Origin: UBA6168 sp964423205
GTDB taxonomy: Bacteria > Bacteroidota > Bacteroidia > Chitinophagales > Saprospiraceae
Assembly: GCA_964423205.1 (NCBI GenBank)
Contig: CAYRDX010000049.1
Location: 1-36,465 of the forward strand
Direction: 5' to 3'
DNA length: 36,465 nucleotides
Both the position numbers and the translations under genes were made by a program. The notes beneath the pieces are model-generated. The model was not told the origin of the DNA, ran no database searches, and saw only the letters and a program-made list of their open reading frames with translations. Shown piece by piece: positions 24,431 through 32,619 of the stretch (position 1 is its first letter; each line of letters begins with the position of its first letter).

Positions 24431-26167
24431 GTGACTGAAAATTCAAACTTGGACCAAACACCTCCCCAAGAGAAAAAAAGCCCTCCACCAAATAGCTTTA
24501 AGAGAGCGGTCTATGTTCTGCTGGCCATGATGGCTACTGCGGTGCTGGCCCAAAACCTGTTCGATTGGGTGTATGGGGCAATGGACATGCTGTGGCTTGG
24601 CATACTAGGTGCCATTGTTCTTTTCGGCATTTACATTTTTGATTTCTGGGGATCGCTCAAACGCATTCTGCACACACCCTATTTTTCAATTTCCTGTTTG
24701 TTGGCCATTACACTGGCTACAGCTTTGGGTACATTCATCCTCCAGAATCCTGCCTCTGATATATTCGTACAGCGGTACGGCATGACGGGTAGTAAGGTGC
24801 TCAAGTTCTTCAATGTGCAGGATGTGTTTCATAGCTGGTGGTATGTAGGTTTTTATGTCATGCTGCTGGCGAGTTTACTGAGGGCCAGTTCATTCCGTGC
24901 CTTTACGAAAGAGAATTTGGGCTTCCATCTCGCGCACCTCTGCCCATTTGTCATTTTGGCTGGCGTTTGGTTCGACTACTTCTATGGCATGAATGGTATC
25001 ATCAACCTCGAGGTAGGTGACACCAAAGATATGGTATTGACATACGATGTTAACAATAAGTACATCGCCGACAGCATGCAGTTGCCTTTCAAAATCAGGC
25101 TCGACAGCTTTGCTTCGCAGAAACACGAACCAGACCACAGGATTCAGATTTGGAAAATGGACTCCACATGGCATGCTTCCAATATGGGGCAAGCTGAATC
25201 CACGGGAGAGCCTCCAAAAATCCTGGCTTCTTTGCCGATAGACATAGGCGTGATTCACAAAATTTACGGTACAGATATCTATTTCCGCACTACAAAGGCA
25301 TTTCCAAACTTTACCTTTGATTACACTTATCCAGTTCTTAATGATACAGTAGCGCCCGTGGCACCAGGTGTTTTCATCGATATGGAAACAGAACATGGTA
25401 CTGTGCCTATGTTATTACGGAGCGACATACCGGGAAGGGAAAAACTGGCAGATTTGCAAACAGTAGGTGCCTGGCTGGAATACTACTATGAGTTACCTGC
25501 GGATGTAAAAGCTGTTCTGGCAAAGGCAAAATCCGAGGAAAACCGCATCATATTCTCAGGCAAGGAAGAGAAAGTTTATTTCCTCGTGAACAACGATTTA
25601 ACAGAAAAACCAATTGTCAATGGTGAGTTTCACCCCTTCCCGAAGGGCGATGACCCGGCGTATGGTTTTTCCGTTCGTTTCCTCGCCAACAATTCTGATT
25701 ATGTAAGCGCCGAGCCTTCCACACTGGATGACCAGTGGGTAAATCCAGTGGCTTTTGTGGAAGTTTGGAGAAAAGGACAAGAGTCCAGTGAAGTTTATTT
25801 GTATTCCACTACTGAAGACAGAAGTGGCGGACATTATCAAATTCCTGGTTCCGAATTTTTCCTGGCCATGGAATCAGTCAGGGATATGGAAACCAAGTAT
25901 TGGAGAAGCGACCTCTCTGTTGTTGACGAAAGCGGCAATACCGTGAAGCAGAAGGTTGTGAAAGTGAACGAAATCATGGTTCATAAGGGTTACCGTTTTT
26001 ACCAAACCGACTATGACCCGAACAATCCACGGTTCTCCGGCATTGGTGTGAGTAAGGAACCGGGCTTGTATATCGTTTATCTGGGCTTCTTCCTGCTCGT
26101 AGCCGGATGTTTAATTATGTTGTATTACAGAAAGAAGGAGGACGAACCAAGCACTCCTGATTTTTAG
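24431..26167 (+). CDS. ccsB: Cytochrome c biogenesis protein, ResB/CcsB family
   Basis: A 578-residue ResB-like protein starting at a GTG. Membrane segments occur near residues 27-70, 90-112, 138-155 and 172-190, then a large periplasmic domain of about 350 residues rich in beta strands, and a last membrane segment (GLYIVYLGFFLLVAGCLIMLYY) with a short charged tail. This is the ResB/Ccs1 layout of system II cytochrome c maturation, where it works with CcsA to deliver heme to CXXCH apocytochromes on the periplasmic side. ccsA starts 30 bases downstream. The gene sits between two hexaheme cytochrome genes, its likely main clients. Confidence 0.9.
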   Translation: MTENSNLDQTPPQEKKSPPPNSFKRAVYVLLAMMATAVLAQNLFDWVYGAMDMLWLGILGAIVLFGIYIFDFWGSLKRILHTPYFSISCLLAITLATALGTFILQNPASDIFVQRYGMTGSKVLKFFNVQDVFHSWWYVGFYVMLLASLLRASSFRAFTKENLGFHLAHLCPFVILAGVWFDYFYGMNGIINLEVGDTKDMVLTYDVNNKYIADSMQLPFKIRLDSFASQKHEPDHRIQIWKMDSTWHASNMGQAESTGEPPKILASLPIDIGVIHKIYGTDIYFRTTKAFPNFTFDYTYPVLNDTVAPVAPGVFIDMETEHGTVPMLLRSDIPGREKLADLQTVGAWLEYYYELPADVKAVLAKAKSEENRIIFSGKEEKVYFLVNNDLTEKPIVNGEFHPFPKGDDPAYGFSVRFLANNSDYVSAEPSTLDDQWVNPVAFVEVWRKGQESSEVYLYSTTEDRSGGHYQIPGSEFFLAMESVRDMETKYWRSDLSVVDESGNTVKQKVVKVNEIMVHKGYRFYQTDYDPNNPRFSGIGVSKEPGLYIVYLGFFLLVAGCLIMLYYRKKEDEPSTPDF

Positions 26168-26197
26168 AATCCATTTCATTACTTAAAAAGAAGAATC

Positions 26198-27034
26198 ATG
26201 CTCGAGAGTTTATATTATGCCTCCACACTTTTCAAAGTGACATTTTACATCTACATCGCTGCCATGTTGGTGTATGTAGCCGGTGCTTTTGTGAAAAACG
26301 AACTGTTGAATAAAGCAGCTATTGCAGTATTTACTGCAGCGCTCATTGCCTGTACTGTCTTAATTGTGGACAGGTGGATAGAAGCCGGCCGACCACCATT
26401 CAAGAGTTTCTATGAATCCTTGAAATTCGCCGTATGGACAATATCATTGGTAAGCCTGGCTTCAGAGCTTAAACTGAAGGTCCGCCTTATTGGATTGCTT
26501 TCAACAGTGAGTATCTTCTTTATTTTCATTTATGCACTCACCAAAAGAGACGTTGAAATCATCGCCTTGCCCCCGGCACTTCAGACCTGGTTGTTTATTC
26601 CCCATGTCATTTCCTATTTCATTGCCTACGGGGCATTGTTTGTTGGCGGCTTGGGGGCTGTTCTGCATCTCACATTCCCTGGCGGCATGGCAGCTCACCA
26701 TACCATGGGTGCAAATGCAAGAATAGACTTCAGCGATTTTGCCTATCAAATCACCAAGTTTGGTTACCTGTTCCTTACAATGGGGCTTTTGCTCGGTGCA
26801 TGGTGGGGACAAATTGCATGGTCAAATTACTGGGCCTGGGACCCCAAAGAAAACTGGGCTTTGATTTCATGGCTGATTTTCACGGCATACCTCCACTTCA
26901 GGAACGTGGGGACATTCAGCAAGAGAAATCTGTCCTGGGTTTTGATTATTGGAGTAGCAGCCATCATTTTCACCTACCTGGGAATGAACATGTTACCTAC
27001 TGCAAATGAAAGCCTTCACATCTATTCAGAATAG
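26198..27034 (+). CDS. ccsA: Cytochrome c biogenesis protein CcsA (heme handling)
   Basis: A 278-residue protein with about eight membrane segments and the tryptophan-rich WWD motif WWGQIAWSNYWAWDPKENW (residues 202-220), which binds heme in CcsA/CcmC/CcmF proteins. Histidines H136 (IPHVISY) and H274 (ESLHIYS) match the external heme-ligand positions of the family. With ResB it forms the system II synthase. The ATG lies 30 bases after the ccsB stop; a terminator follows at 27088-27124, closing this two-gene unit. Confidence 0.93.
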   Translation: MLESLYYASTLFKVTFYIYIAAMLVYVAGAFVKNELLNKAAIAVFTAALIACTVLIVDRWIEAGRPPFKSFYESLKFAVWTISLVSLASELKLKVRLIGLLSTVSIFFIFIYALTKRDVEIIALPPALQTWLFIPHVISYFIAYGALFVGGLGAVLHLTFPGGMAAHHTMGANARIDFSDFAYQITKFGYLFLTMGLLLGAWWGQIAWSNYWAWDPKENWALISWLIFTAYLHFRNVGTFSKRNLSWVLIIGVAAIIFTYLGMNMLPTANESLHIYSE

Positions 27035-27087
27035 AGGTATGTGTATGCACCACAGTTGAAGTCTGACTTCAATTAGTTTGGCTCATA

Positions 27088-27124
27088 AATGACAAATCTG
27101 GTCAACGGATTTGTCATTTTTTTT
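27088..27124 (+). terminator. Terminator after ccsA
   Basis: AATGACAAATC (27088-27098) pairs with GATTTGTCATT (27108-27118) around a nine-base loop, with a T-run to 27124. The stem also contains TGACA/TGTCA, so the match to the regulatory boxes nearby may partly be chance. Confidence 0.85.
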
Positions 27125-27220
27125 GGCCTCACCTAAGGCGCCAGCCCTGCAAATACCTTGCTTTCAACTGGATACAGACAATTTGCTGAGACCTGACAAA
27201 TATCACTACCCCGCTTTAAT

Positions 27221-27239
27221 TTTTGTCATCCTTCTGTCA
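27221..27239 (+). promoter_or_regulatory. TGTCA-box pair upstream of cytochrome gene 2
   Basis: TTTTGTCAT-N5-TGTCA, identical in layout to the one before cytochrome gene 1 and at nearly the same distance from the ATG (68 against 73 bases). A further TGACA lies at 27194-27198. Confidence 0.5.
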
Positions 27240-27306
27240 CGGCTGGTTCAGCACCTTTACAGCCTCAAAATTGAAGAACGAATTCATCACATTTAAATCA
27301 ACTGTC

Positions 27307-28407
27307 ATGCAAATGAAATTATCGATACTCAAGCTTCTGGCCCTTGTTGTTATGGTGGCTATGGTTTCCTGTAAAGGAGATGAAGGTCCAGTAGGGCCTA
27401 AAGGTGACAAAGGTGATACAGGCGCAACTGGTGCAACTGGTGCTACAGGCGCAACTGGCGCAAATGGTAAAGATGGTTTAGGAACTCAGGGATGCGTCGA
27501 GTGCCACGCCAGCAATCAGGCCATTACTGCCGCACAATTCCAATATTCTGCTTCTGACCATGCTAACAGCGTAAACATTACCAGGAACTCTTCCACTTGT
27601 GCGCCTTGCCACACCAGCCAAGGTTACATTGAAAGAATCAAAGCAGGTACAACAACCACTACTGCAACCATCAACAACCCTGTACCACAGAACTGCTACA
27701 CCTGCCACAAAATTCACGAGACTTATACCAAAGCTGACTGGGCTTTGAGAACTACTAATAATGTTAAACTGTGGGTAGGTGGATTTGAAGTAAATGGCGG
27801 TAAATCCAATCATTGTATTGAATGCCACCAGGCCAGGCCAAGAACTCCGGCTCTTCCAAGCCCAACAACTGGTGGCGATTTTACCAATACCAGCACTGGT
27901 TACCACCCGCACTTCGGCTCTGAAGGTAACCTCTTCATGGGTAAGACCATCTATGAAGTGGGTACCGGTTATACAAACTCAGTTCACACCTTGCTGGTGA
28001 AAGATGGTTGTGTTACCTGCCACATGGGCACTGCAGTGGGTAAGTCTACCGGTGGTCACACTTTCAAAGTAGTTGATTATTCAACCTCTGAAACTGGAAC
28101 AATGAACACCAACGGCTGCGTAGCTTGTCACTCCAACGCTGCTGTACTGACTGCACAAGTTAATACCACACGTACTGAAATTGATGCTCTTACAAAGGAA
28201 TTGGAAACTCTGTTGCTTGCCAAAGGTCTGATTGATGCCACTAACTTCAACGCTATTGGTACAACAGCCGCTCCAAAGGTTTATAAGGGACACGAAATGG
28301 GCGCTGTTTGGAACTACAAGACAGTTAAAAACGATGCCAGCCGCGGTATGCACAACTACAGGTACACCAAGACCTTATTACAGAATTCTATTAACGCAAT
28401 TAAATAG
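27307..28407 (+). CDS. Collagen-stalk hexaheme cytochrome c lipoprotein 2
   Basis: A 366-residue paralogue of the cytochrome at 22865. The signal ends in MVSC (C22). The Gly-X-Y stretch is shorter (about 12 triplets, residues 24-59, with GDKGDTGAT units). The heme domain starts with CVECH at 63-67 and continues with CAPCH, CYTCH, CIECH, CVTCH and CVACH, so six hemes again. From the first heme to the end it has the same length as paralogue 1, and most positions are identical by eye. The start is the ATG at 27307 (27313 is possible); the frame runs back to a TTG that would spoil the signal peptide. Followed by the DUF5777-like barrel gene. Confidence 0.9.
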   Translation: MQMKLSILKLLALVVMVAMVSCKGDEGPVGPKGDKGDTGATGATGATGATGANGKDGLGTQGCVECHASNQAITAAQFQYSASDHANSVNITRNSSTCAPCHTSQGYIERIKAGTTTTTATINNPVPQNCYTCHKIHETYTKADWALRTTNNVKLWVGGFEVNGGKSNHCIECHQARPRTPALPSPTTGGDFTNTSTGYHPHFGSEGNLFMGKTIYEVGTGYTNSVHTLLVKDGCVTCHMGTAVGKSTGGHTFKVVDYSTSETGTMNTNGCVACHSNAAVLTAQVNTTRTEIDALTKELETLLLAKGLIDATNFNAIGTTAAPKVYKGHEMGAVWNYKTVKNDASRGMHNYRYTKTLLQNSINAIK

Positions 28408-28447
28408 AAATTGGCAGTGCTCAGGCACCGCTTGTTCACTTGAATGC

Positions 28448-28484
28448 AAGAAAAGGTGGACCAGTTAATGGCACACCTTTTCTT
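28448..28484 (+). terminator. Hairpin after cytochrome gene 2
   Basis: AAGAAAAGGTG (28448-28458) pairs with CACCTTTTCTT (28474-28484) around a 15-base loop. There is no long T-run beyond the stem, so it may be a leaky terminator that lets some transcript reach the barrel gene 56 bases on. Confidence 0.55.
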
Positions 28485-28539
28485 ATCAAAATGGACTACA
28501 TTTGGGGTCATTCCAAAATTCATTTAAAGAGAACCAACA

Positions 28540-29469
28540 ATGAAAGTCATATCAGCAATCTTCGCCAGGAATTTTTTCCTACTTCTTTTTGTTCTCATTC
28601 TTGGTGTTTTCAATGTTCAGGCCCAGGTTGAAGAAGAGGAAACTGAAGAAGAAACGGAAGAAGAAACTAAGGATTTAAGGCCTGTTCGCAACACTTTCGA
28701 AAGCATCTGGTTGATCGACAACCAAACTGTTGACGTACCCATTAAAGGTACTTTTGAAATGGATATCAACCACCGTTTTGGTACTGTGAAAAAAGGCTAC
28801 GAAGACCTGTACGGCATTTTCGCCAACTCTAATATCAGACTTGGTTTCAATTATGTTCCCATAAATAACCTCCAGGTTGGTTTTGGTTTTACAAAAGATA
28901 ACATGATGTGGGATGTGAATGCAAAGTATGCATTGATGCGCCAAAGCCGCAGCGGTGGCAATCCGTTGAGCATTACCTACTTTGTAACGATGGGTATTGA
29001 TACCAGAGATCTCAGGTATTCTGATACTCAGGAGAAGCAGTTCAATCCTTTCGACGACCGGTTTTCCTATTTCCACCAGATCATGATTGGCAGAAAATTT
29101 ACCGATGCCTTTTCTTTTCAGGTTGCTCCAAGTTTATCCTATTTCAACTACGTGGAAAGAGCTACAATTCGCGCCGAAAGAATGGGCAACTTGCATCTGG
29201 CATTGGCTGCAAATGGCCGCTATAAAATTACAGATGTAACCTCTGTCATAGTAGGTGTTGATTGGCCGTTGACAGAGCACAATGTTGATAATCCCAAGCC
29301 AAATCTGAGCTTCGGCCTTGAGTTCGTTTCGAGCGCCCACGCTTTCCAGGTTTTCCTTGGCAACTATAAATACATTGTGCCACAAAACAACAATGCGAAG
29401 AACTTACTCGATTACAACGAAAAAGAATTTCTAATTGGATTCAACATGACCCGTCTTTGGAATTTCTAA
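28540..29469 (+). CDS. Outer-membrane beta-barrel protein, DUF5777-like
   Basis: A 309-residue protein with a signal peptide (FLLLFVLILGVFNVQAQ). It is followed by a very acidic stretch of repeated EEET/EETEE (residues 31-46) and then amphipathic strands typical of an outer-membrane barrel (FEMDINHRFGTV, SNIRLGFNYVPINNLQVGFGFT, FQVAPSLSYFNY), ending in aromatic WNF as many outer-membrane proteins do. The pattern matches the DUF5777 family of Bacteroidota, known from sequence only. It has no CXXCH. Its position after the second hexaheme cytochrome suggests a pore or sheath partner (inference). Confidence 0.8.
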   Translation: MKVISAIFARNFFLLLFVLILGVFNVQAQVEEEETEEETEEETKDLRPVRNTFESIWLIDNQTVDVPIKGTFEMDINHRFGTVKKGYEDLYGIFANSNIRLGFNYVPINNLQVGFGFTKDNMMWDVNAKYALMRQSRSGGNPLSITYFVTMGIDTRDLRYSDTQEKQFNPFDDRFSYFHQIMIGRKFTDAFSFQVAPSLSYFNYVERATIRAERMGNLHLALAANGRYKITDVTSVIVGVDWPLTEHNVDNPKPNLSFGLEFVSSAHAFQVFLGNYKYIVPQNNNAKNLLDYNEKEFLIGFNMTRLWNF

Positions 29470-29527
29470 TTTCTCAGAGGTGAGGAAATAATTTCATAAA
29501 GATCTGACAAAAGTATATTTGGACTGT

Positions 29528-29556
29528 AACGCCGGTAATTGCCGGCGTTTTTTTTT
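29528..29556 (+). terminator. Terminator after the barrel gene
   Basis: AACGCCGG pairs with CCGGCGTT around a short AT-rich loop, followed by a run of nine T. It lies about 60 bases after the stop codon and closes the cytochrome cluster. Confidence 0.92.
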
Positions 29557-29609
29557 GTCGGCTCAACCATATTTAGGTTACTCCTTCCCTCAGCCCATTG
29601 ACCTTTTTT

Positions 29610-29617
29610 TACATTTG
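29610..29617 (+). promoter_or_regulatory. Putative -7 element of the amidohydrolase gene
   Basis: TACATTTG matches TAnnTTTG, 31 bases before the ATG and just after the strong terminator, consistent with a new transcription unit. Confidence 0.45.
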
Positions 29618-29648
29618 GAAAATACTCAGGTTCTCAAACACTTCAGAC

Positions 29649-31229
29649 ATGAAAAATTCTTATGTAGCCGGTGTACTGTTTTCCCTCATCTTAATAGCAG
29701 CGACACCAATAACAGCACAGCGATTTGATATCCTTGTTCAAAACGGAAAAATTGTTGACGGCACCGGAAATCCCTGGTTTTATGGTGATGTCGGTATCAA
29801 AAAGGGTCGAATTGTTGCCATTGGCAATTTATCGGGTAAAAAATCAAAAAGTGTAATTGATGCTGCGGGAAAAATGGTTACGCCGGGGTTCATTGATGTG
29901 CATACTCACATTGAGGGCGGCATTCTGGAACGCCCGCTCGCCTTGAATTATTTATACGATGGTGTGACCACGGCGGTAACGGGAAACTGCGGCTCTTCCG
30001 ATGCTGACCTGAAACCCTTTTTTGAGGACCTGAAAAAGATAGGTACGGCGATTAATGTAGCTTCACTTATCGGTCACAATGGTGTCCGTCGCGAGGTAAT
30101 GGGCTCAGACGACAGACAGGCCACACCTGAAGAATTGTTGAAGATGCAACTCTTGATTGATAAAGCCATGAAAGACGGTGCAGTTGGTTTGTCCACTGGT
30201 TTGATTTATGTGCCCGGCACTTATGCTGAAACCGACGAAATTGTGGCCCTTGCAAAAGTAGCGGCTAAGCACGGAGGAGTTTACGCTACCCACATGAGGC
30301 ATGAAGATCATAAAGTTTTTGAGGCCATTGCTGAGGCAACTCATATTGGCACAGCCGCCAACATCCCAGTGCAGATTTCCCATTTCAAGATTAGTGGTAA
30401 AACATCCTGGGGTGCATCCAAAGCAATGGTCGATACCATTCTGGCCTGCCGGGCCCGCGGAATTGACGTGGCTGTTGACCAATATCCCTACACAGCAAGT
30501 TCAACTTCACTGGATGTTTTGTTGCCTTCCTGGGCACTTGCCGGTGGAAGGGATTCCCTGAAAGCCAGATTACAGCGACCGGAATTGAAGGAGCGGATAA
30601 TAGAGGACATGGGCAAATCACTCGATGAAACCGGTTTTAAGGATTATAGTTATGCCGTAATAGCGAGGTATCCACCAAAACCTGATTACAATGGGAAAAA
30701 TATAAGTGAGGTGAATGTGATGGCAGGCCGTAAGGGGACTGTTGCTGAGGAAAAGGAGACTATTCTCGAGTTGGTGCTTTTTGGAAGAGTACAGATGATT
30801 TACCACAAAATGCACGAGGATGATGTTCGCTATATCATGCAATCTCCTTACACACTGGTTGCATCCGATGGAGGAATTCCAGAGTTTGGAAATGGTTCAC
30901 CACATCCCCGCTCATACGGAACCAATTCCCGTGTGCTTGCCCGCTATGTCCGGGAACAAGGTCTCATTACTCTAGAAGATGCTATCCGGAAAATGACTTC
31001 CGCTCCCGCTTTGAGATTTAATCTAAAAGGCAGGGGACTGATTCTGCAGGGTATGGCTGCAGATGTAGTTATTTTTGATGCTGATACTTTTGAAGATAAA
31101 GCGACATTTGATAAGCCTCATGCGTATTCGACAGGTATATCCCACGTCATTGTGAATGGAAAGATTGTTTTGGCCGACGGCAAACATACCGGAGTCAAAA
31201 GTGGAACTGTGCTGAGGAGAGGAAAATAA
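29649..31229 (+). CDS. Secreted D-aminoacylase-like amidohydrolase
   Basis: A 526-residue protein with a signal peptide (MKNSYVAGVLFSLILIAATPITAQ). It shows the amidohydrolase/N-acyl-D-amino-acid deacylase pattern: FDILVQNGKIVDGTGNPWF, the metal motif FIDVHTHIEGG, YATHMRHE, VQISHFKISG, the aspartate in VASDGG, and the C-terminal beta strands GMAADVVIFDADTF and VIVNGKIV. It probably removes acyl groups from N-acyl-D-amino acids or a related substrate outside the cytoplasm; exact substrate unknown. The ATG at 29649 is chosen because the upstream TTG would hide the signal peptide. Its stop codon is followed at once by a heptad array. Confidence 0.88.
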   Translation: MKNSYVAGVLFSLILIAATPITAQRFDILVQNGKIVDGTGNPWFYGDVGIKKGRIVAIGNLSGKKSKSVIDAAGKMVTPGFIDVHTHIEGGILERPLALNYLYDGVTTAVTGNCGSSDADLKPFFEDLKKIGTAINVASLIGHNGVRREVMGSDDRQATPEELLKMQLLIDKAMKDGAVGLSTGLIYVPGTYAETDEIVALAKVAAKHGGVYATHMRHEDHKVFEAIAEATHIGTAANIPVQISHFKISGKTSWGASKAMVDTILACRARGIDVAVDQYPYTASSTSLDVLLPSWALAGGRDSLKARLQRPELKERIIEDMGKSLDETGFKDYSYAVIARYPPKPDYNGKNISEVNVMAGRKGTVAEEKETILELVLFGRVQMIYHKMHEDDVRYIMQSPYTLVASDGGIPEFGNGSPHPRSYGTNSRVLARYVREQGLITLEDAIRKMTSAPALRFNLKGRGLILQGMAADVVIFDADTFEDKATFDKPHAYSTGISHVIVNGKIVLADGKHTGVKSGTVLRRGK

Positions 31230-31232
31230 GAA

Positions 31233-31350
31233 CTTAAGGAAAAAGGAAAAAGGAAAAGGGAAAAAGGCAAAAGGCAAAAGTAAAAAGGCAAAAGCCAACC
31301 GCCAACCGCCAAGAGCCAAGAGCCAAGAGCCAACTGATTTTCAAGTGGTT
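31233..31350 (+). repeat. Intergenic heptanucleotide array with conserved end (locus 6)
   Basis: 7-base units drift from AAGGAAA through AAGGCAA to CCGCCAA and GAGCCAA, ending in CAACTGATTTTCAAGTGGTT (31331-31350). It fills the gap between two convergent genes. Confidence 0.9.
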
Positions 31351-31382
31351 AAGGAAACACAGGCAACTTTATTTTTGACTCA

Positions 31383-32309
31383 TTACTCAGAAATCAGCAA
31401 TTCACTGTAGTACTCCAGATTGGGCAGATAAATCTTTTTTCTTCGGGCTGATAACAGTACAGCCTGACCGTAACTTTTCAGTTCCCTGATGTCCCTTGCG
31501 GCATCAGCTGATTTGGCGAAACCGGTGAAACGTAATATGAGAAAAGCCTTGAACGCATTCCACCAAACCGGTTGAAAAGCCTTTTTACCTTCACTTAGCG
31601 TCATAAAATCCACACCCAATTCTTTTACAACTTGCATGGCCTCCTGTGATATCAGAATGGCACGTTTGATACTCCAAAAACGCCGGGCCATCTTTTGAAA
31701 GCCGGACTGAACAAAGGCTTCCGTCATCATTCCGGTATTCCAGGCAAAGTGGGTAAGTAGCCAACTTCGCATGTCTTTTTTCACTTCTGGCTTAAAACCT
31801 GCATTTGTTAAGAGTTCATTTAAGTTATTAAGTCTGAAACTTTCAACTCCGTCCAACTCCCCAATACTTATTCTTTGGGTCAGCCAACCTGATAAAATTC
31901 TGTTGTGGATTGTGCCTCCGAAATGTGGGAAAGCAAAGACGTAGCGACCGGGATAGTATCGCTTCAAATAATCAACATCCTCCCAAAGATTGCCATTAAG
32001 GATGAGGTATTGTTCGGGTTTTAAGAATGGCATCAGCGATTTCACTGCCTGCCTGAGGTCAAAAGAGCCTACGGGTACGAAGATAAAGTCAAAGTTGGAA
32101 GCCTCTTTTGGGTCAGAAATACTTTGATATGGGTACTCTTGCTGTTTTGTTTTGTATTTGCCTCTCCTCATGTCTCTGAATTGACAGTAAACGGGATAGG
32201 CCCTCTTGCCCTTACGAAGAAGATGCTTTACTTCATTTCCTGCTGCTTTGAGGGAAATTCCTAGAAAGGTGCCTATCGTTCCGTTGCCAACAATAAGTAC
32301 ACGGGCCAT
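31383..32309 (-). CDS. Ketopantoate-reductase-like NAD(P)-binding protein
   Basis: A 308-residue protein with an N-terminal Rossmann motif (VLIVGNGTIGTFLGISLKAAGNEVKHLLRKG) and the middle FDFIFVPVGSFDLRQAV / LNGNLWEDVDYL pattern of the ApbA/PanE ketopantoate reductase family. The C-terminal helical part (AWNTGMMTEAFVQSGF...) fits the family loosely, and a standard ketopantoate catalytic lysine is not obvious by eye, so the reaction is open. No pantothenate genes are adjacent. The gene lies between two heptad arrays. Confidence 0.72.
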   Translation of the reverse strand: MARVLIVGNGTIGTFLGISLKAAGNEVKHLLRKGKRAYPVYCQFRDMRRGKYKTKQQEYPYQSISDPKEASNFDFIFVPVGSFDLRQAVKSLMPFLKPEQYLILNGNLWEDVDYLKRYYPGRYVFAFPHFGGTIHNRILSGWLTQRISIGELDGVESFRLNNLNELLTNAGFKPEVKKDMRSWLLTHFAWNTGMMTEAFVQSGFQKMARRFWSIKRAILISQEAMQVVKELGVDFMTLSEGKKAFQPVWWNAFKAFLILRFTGFAKSADAARDIRELKSYGQAVLLSARRKKIYLPNLEYYSELLISE

Positions 32310-32619
32310 CTGGCTTTAATTGAAATACTGCAATATTGATTGAGGGTAAATGGGCTGGTAAGTTGGAGCCTTTATCGGCCCAATTTACTGATTTTGTAAA
32401 ATTTATAATGTTGTTAAAGAGAAAAAGTATAAAAAGGCAAAAGGCAAAAGGAAATTGGAAATTGGAAAATAACCAAGCCCCAGCAACCAACTGCCAACCG
32501 CCAACCGCCAACCGCCAACAGCCAACCTCCAACCGCCAACAGCCAACTGATTTTCAAGTGGTTTAAGAACCAATTTGGCGGCTTTTTTTTGACTCAATAC
32601 TTAATGGTCCAAAAAAAAA
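32310..32619. other. Gene-free gap containing heptad array locus 7
   Basis: The gap between the reductase-like gene and the large outer-membrane protein gene contains the array listed separately. No gene is supported. The T-run at 32582-32590 and the nearby TTTGACTCA also occur after array locus 6. Confidence 0.6.
32430..32563 (+). repeat. Intergenic heptanucleotide array with conserved end (locus 7)
   Basis: About 17 or more 7-base units in one register, drifting from AAAAGGC through AATTGGA to CAACCGC/CAACAGC, and ending in CAACTGATTTTCAAGTGGTT (32544-32563). This is the most complete copy in the window. Confidence 0.92.
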
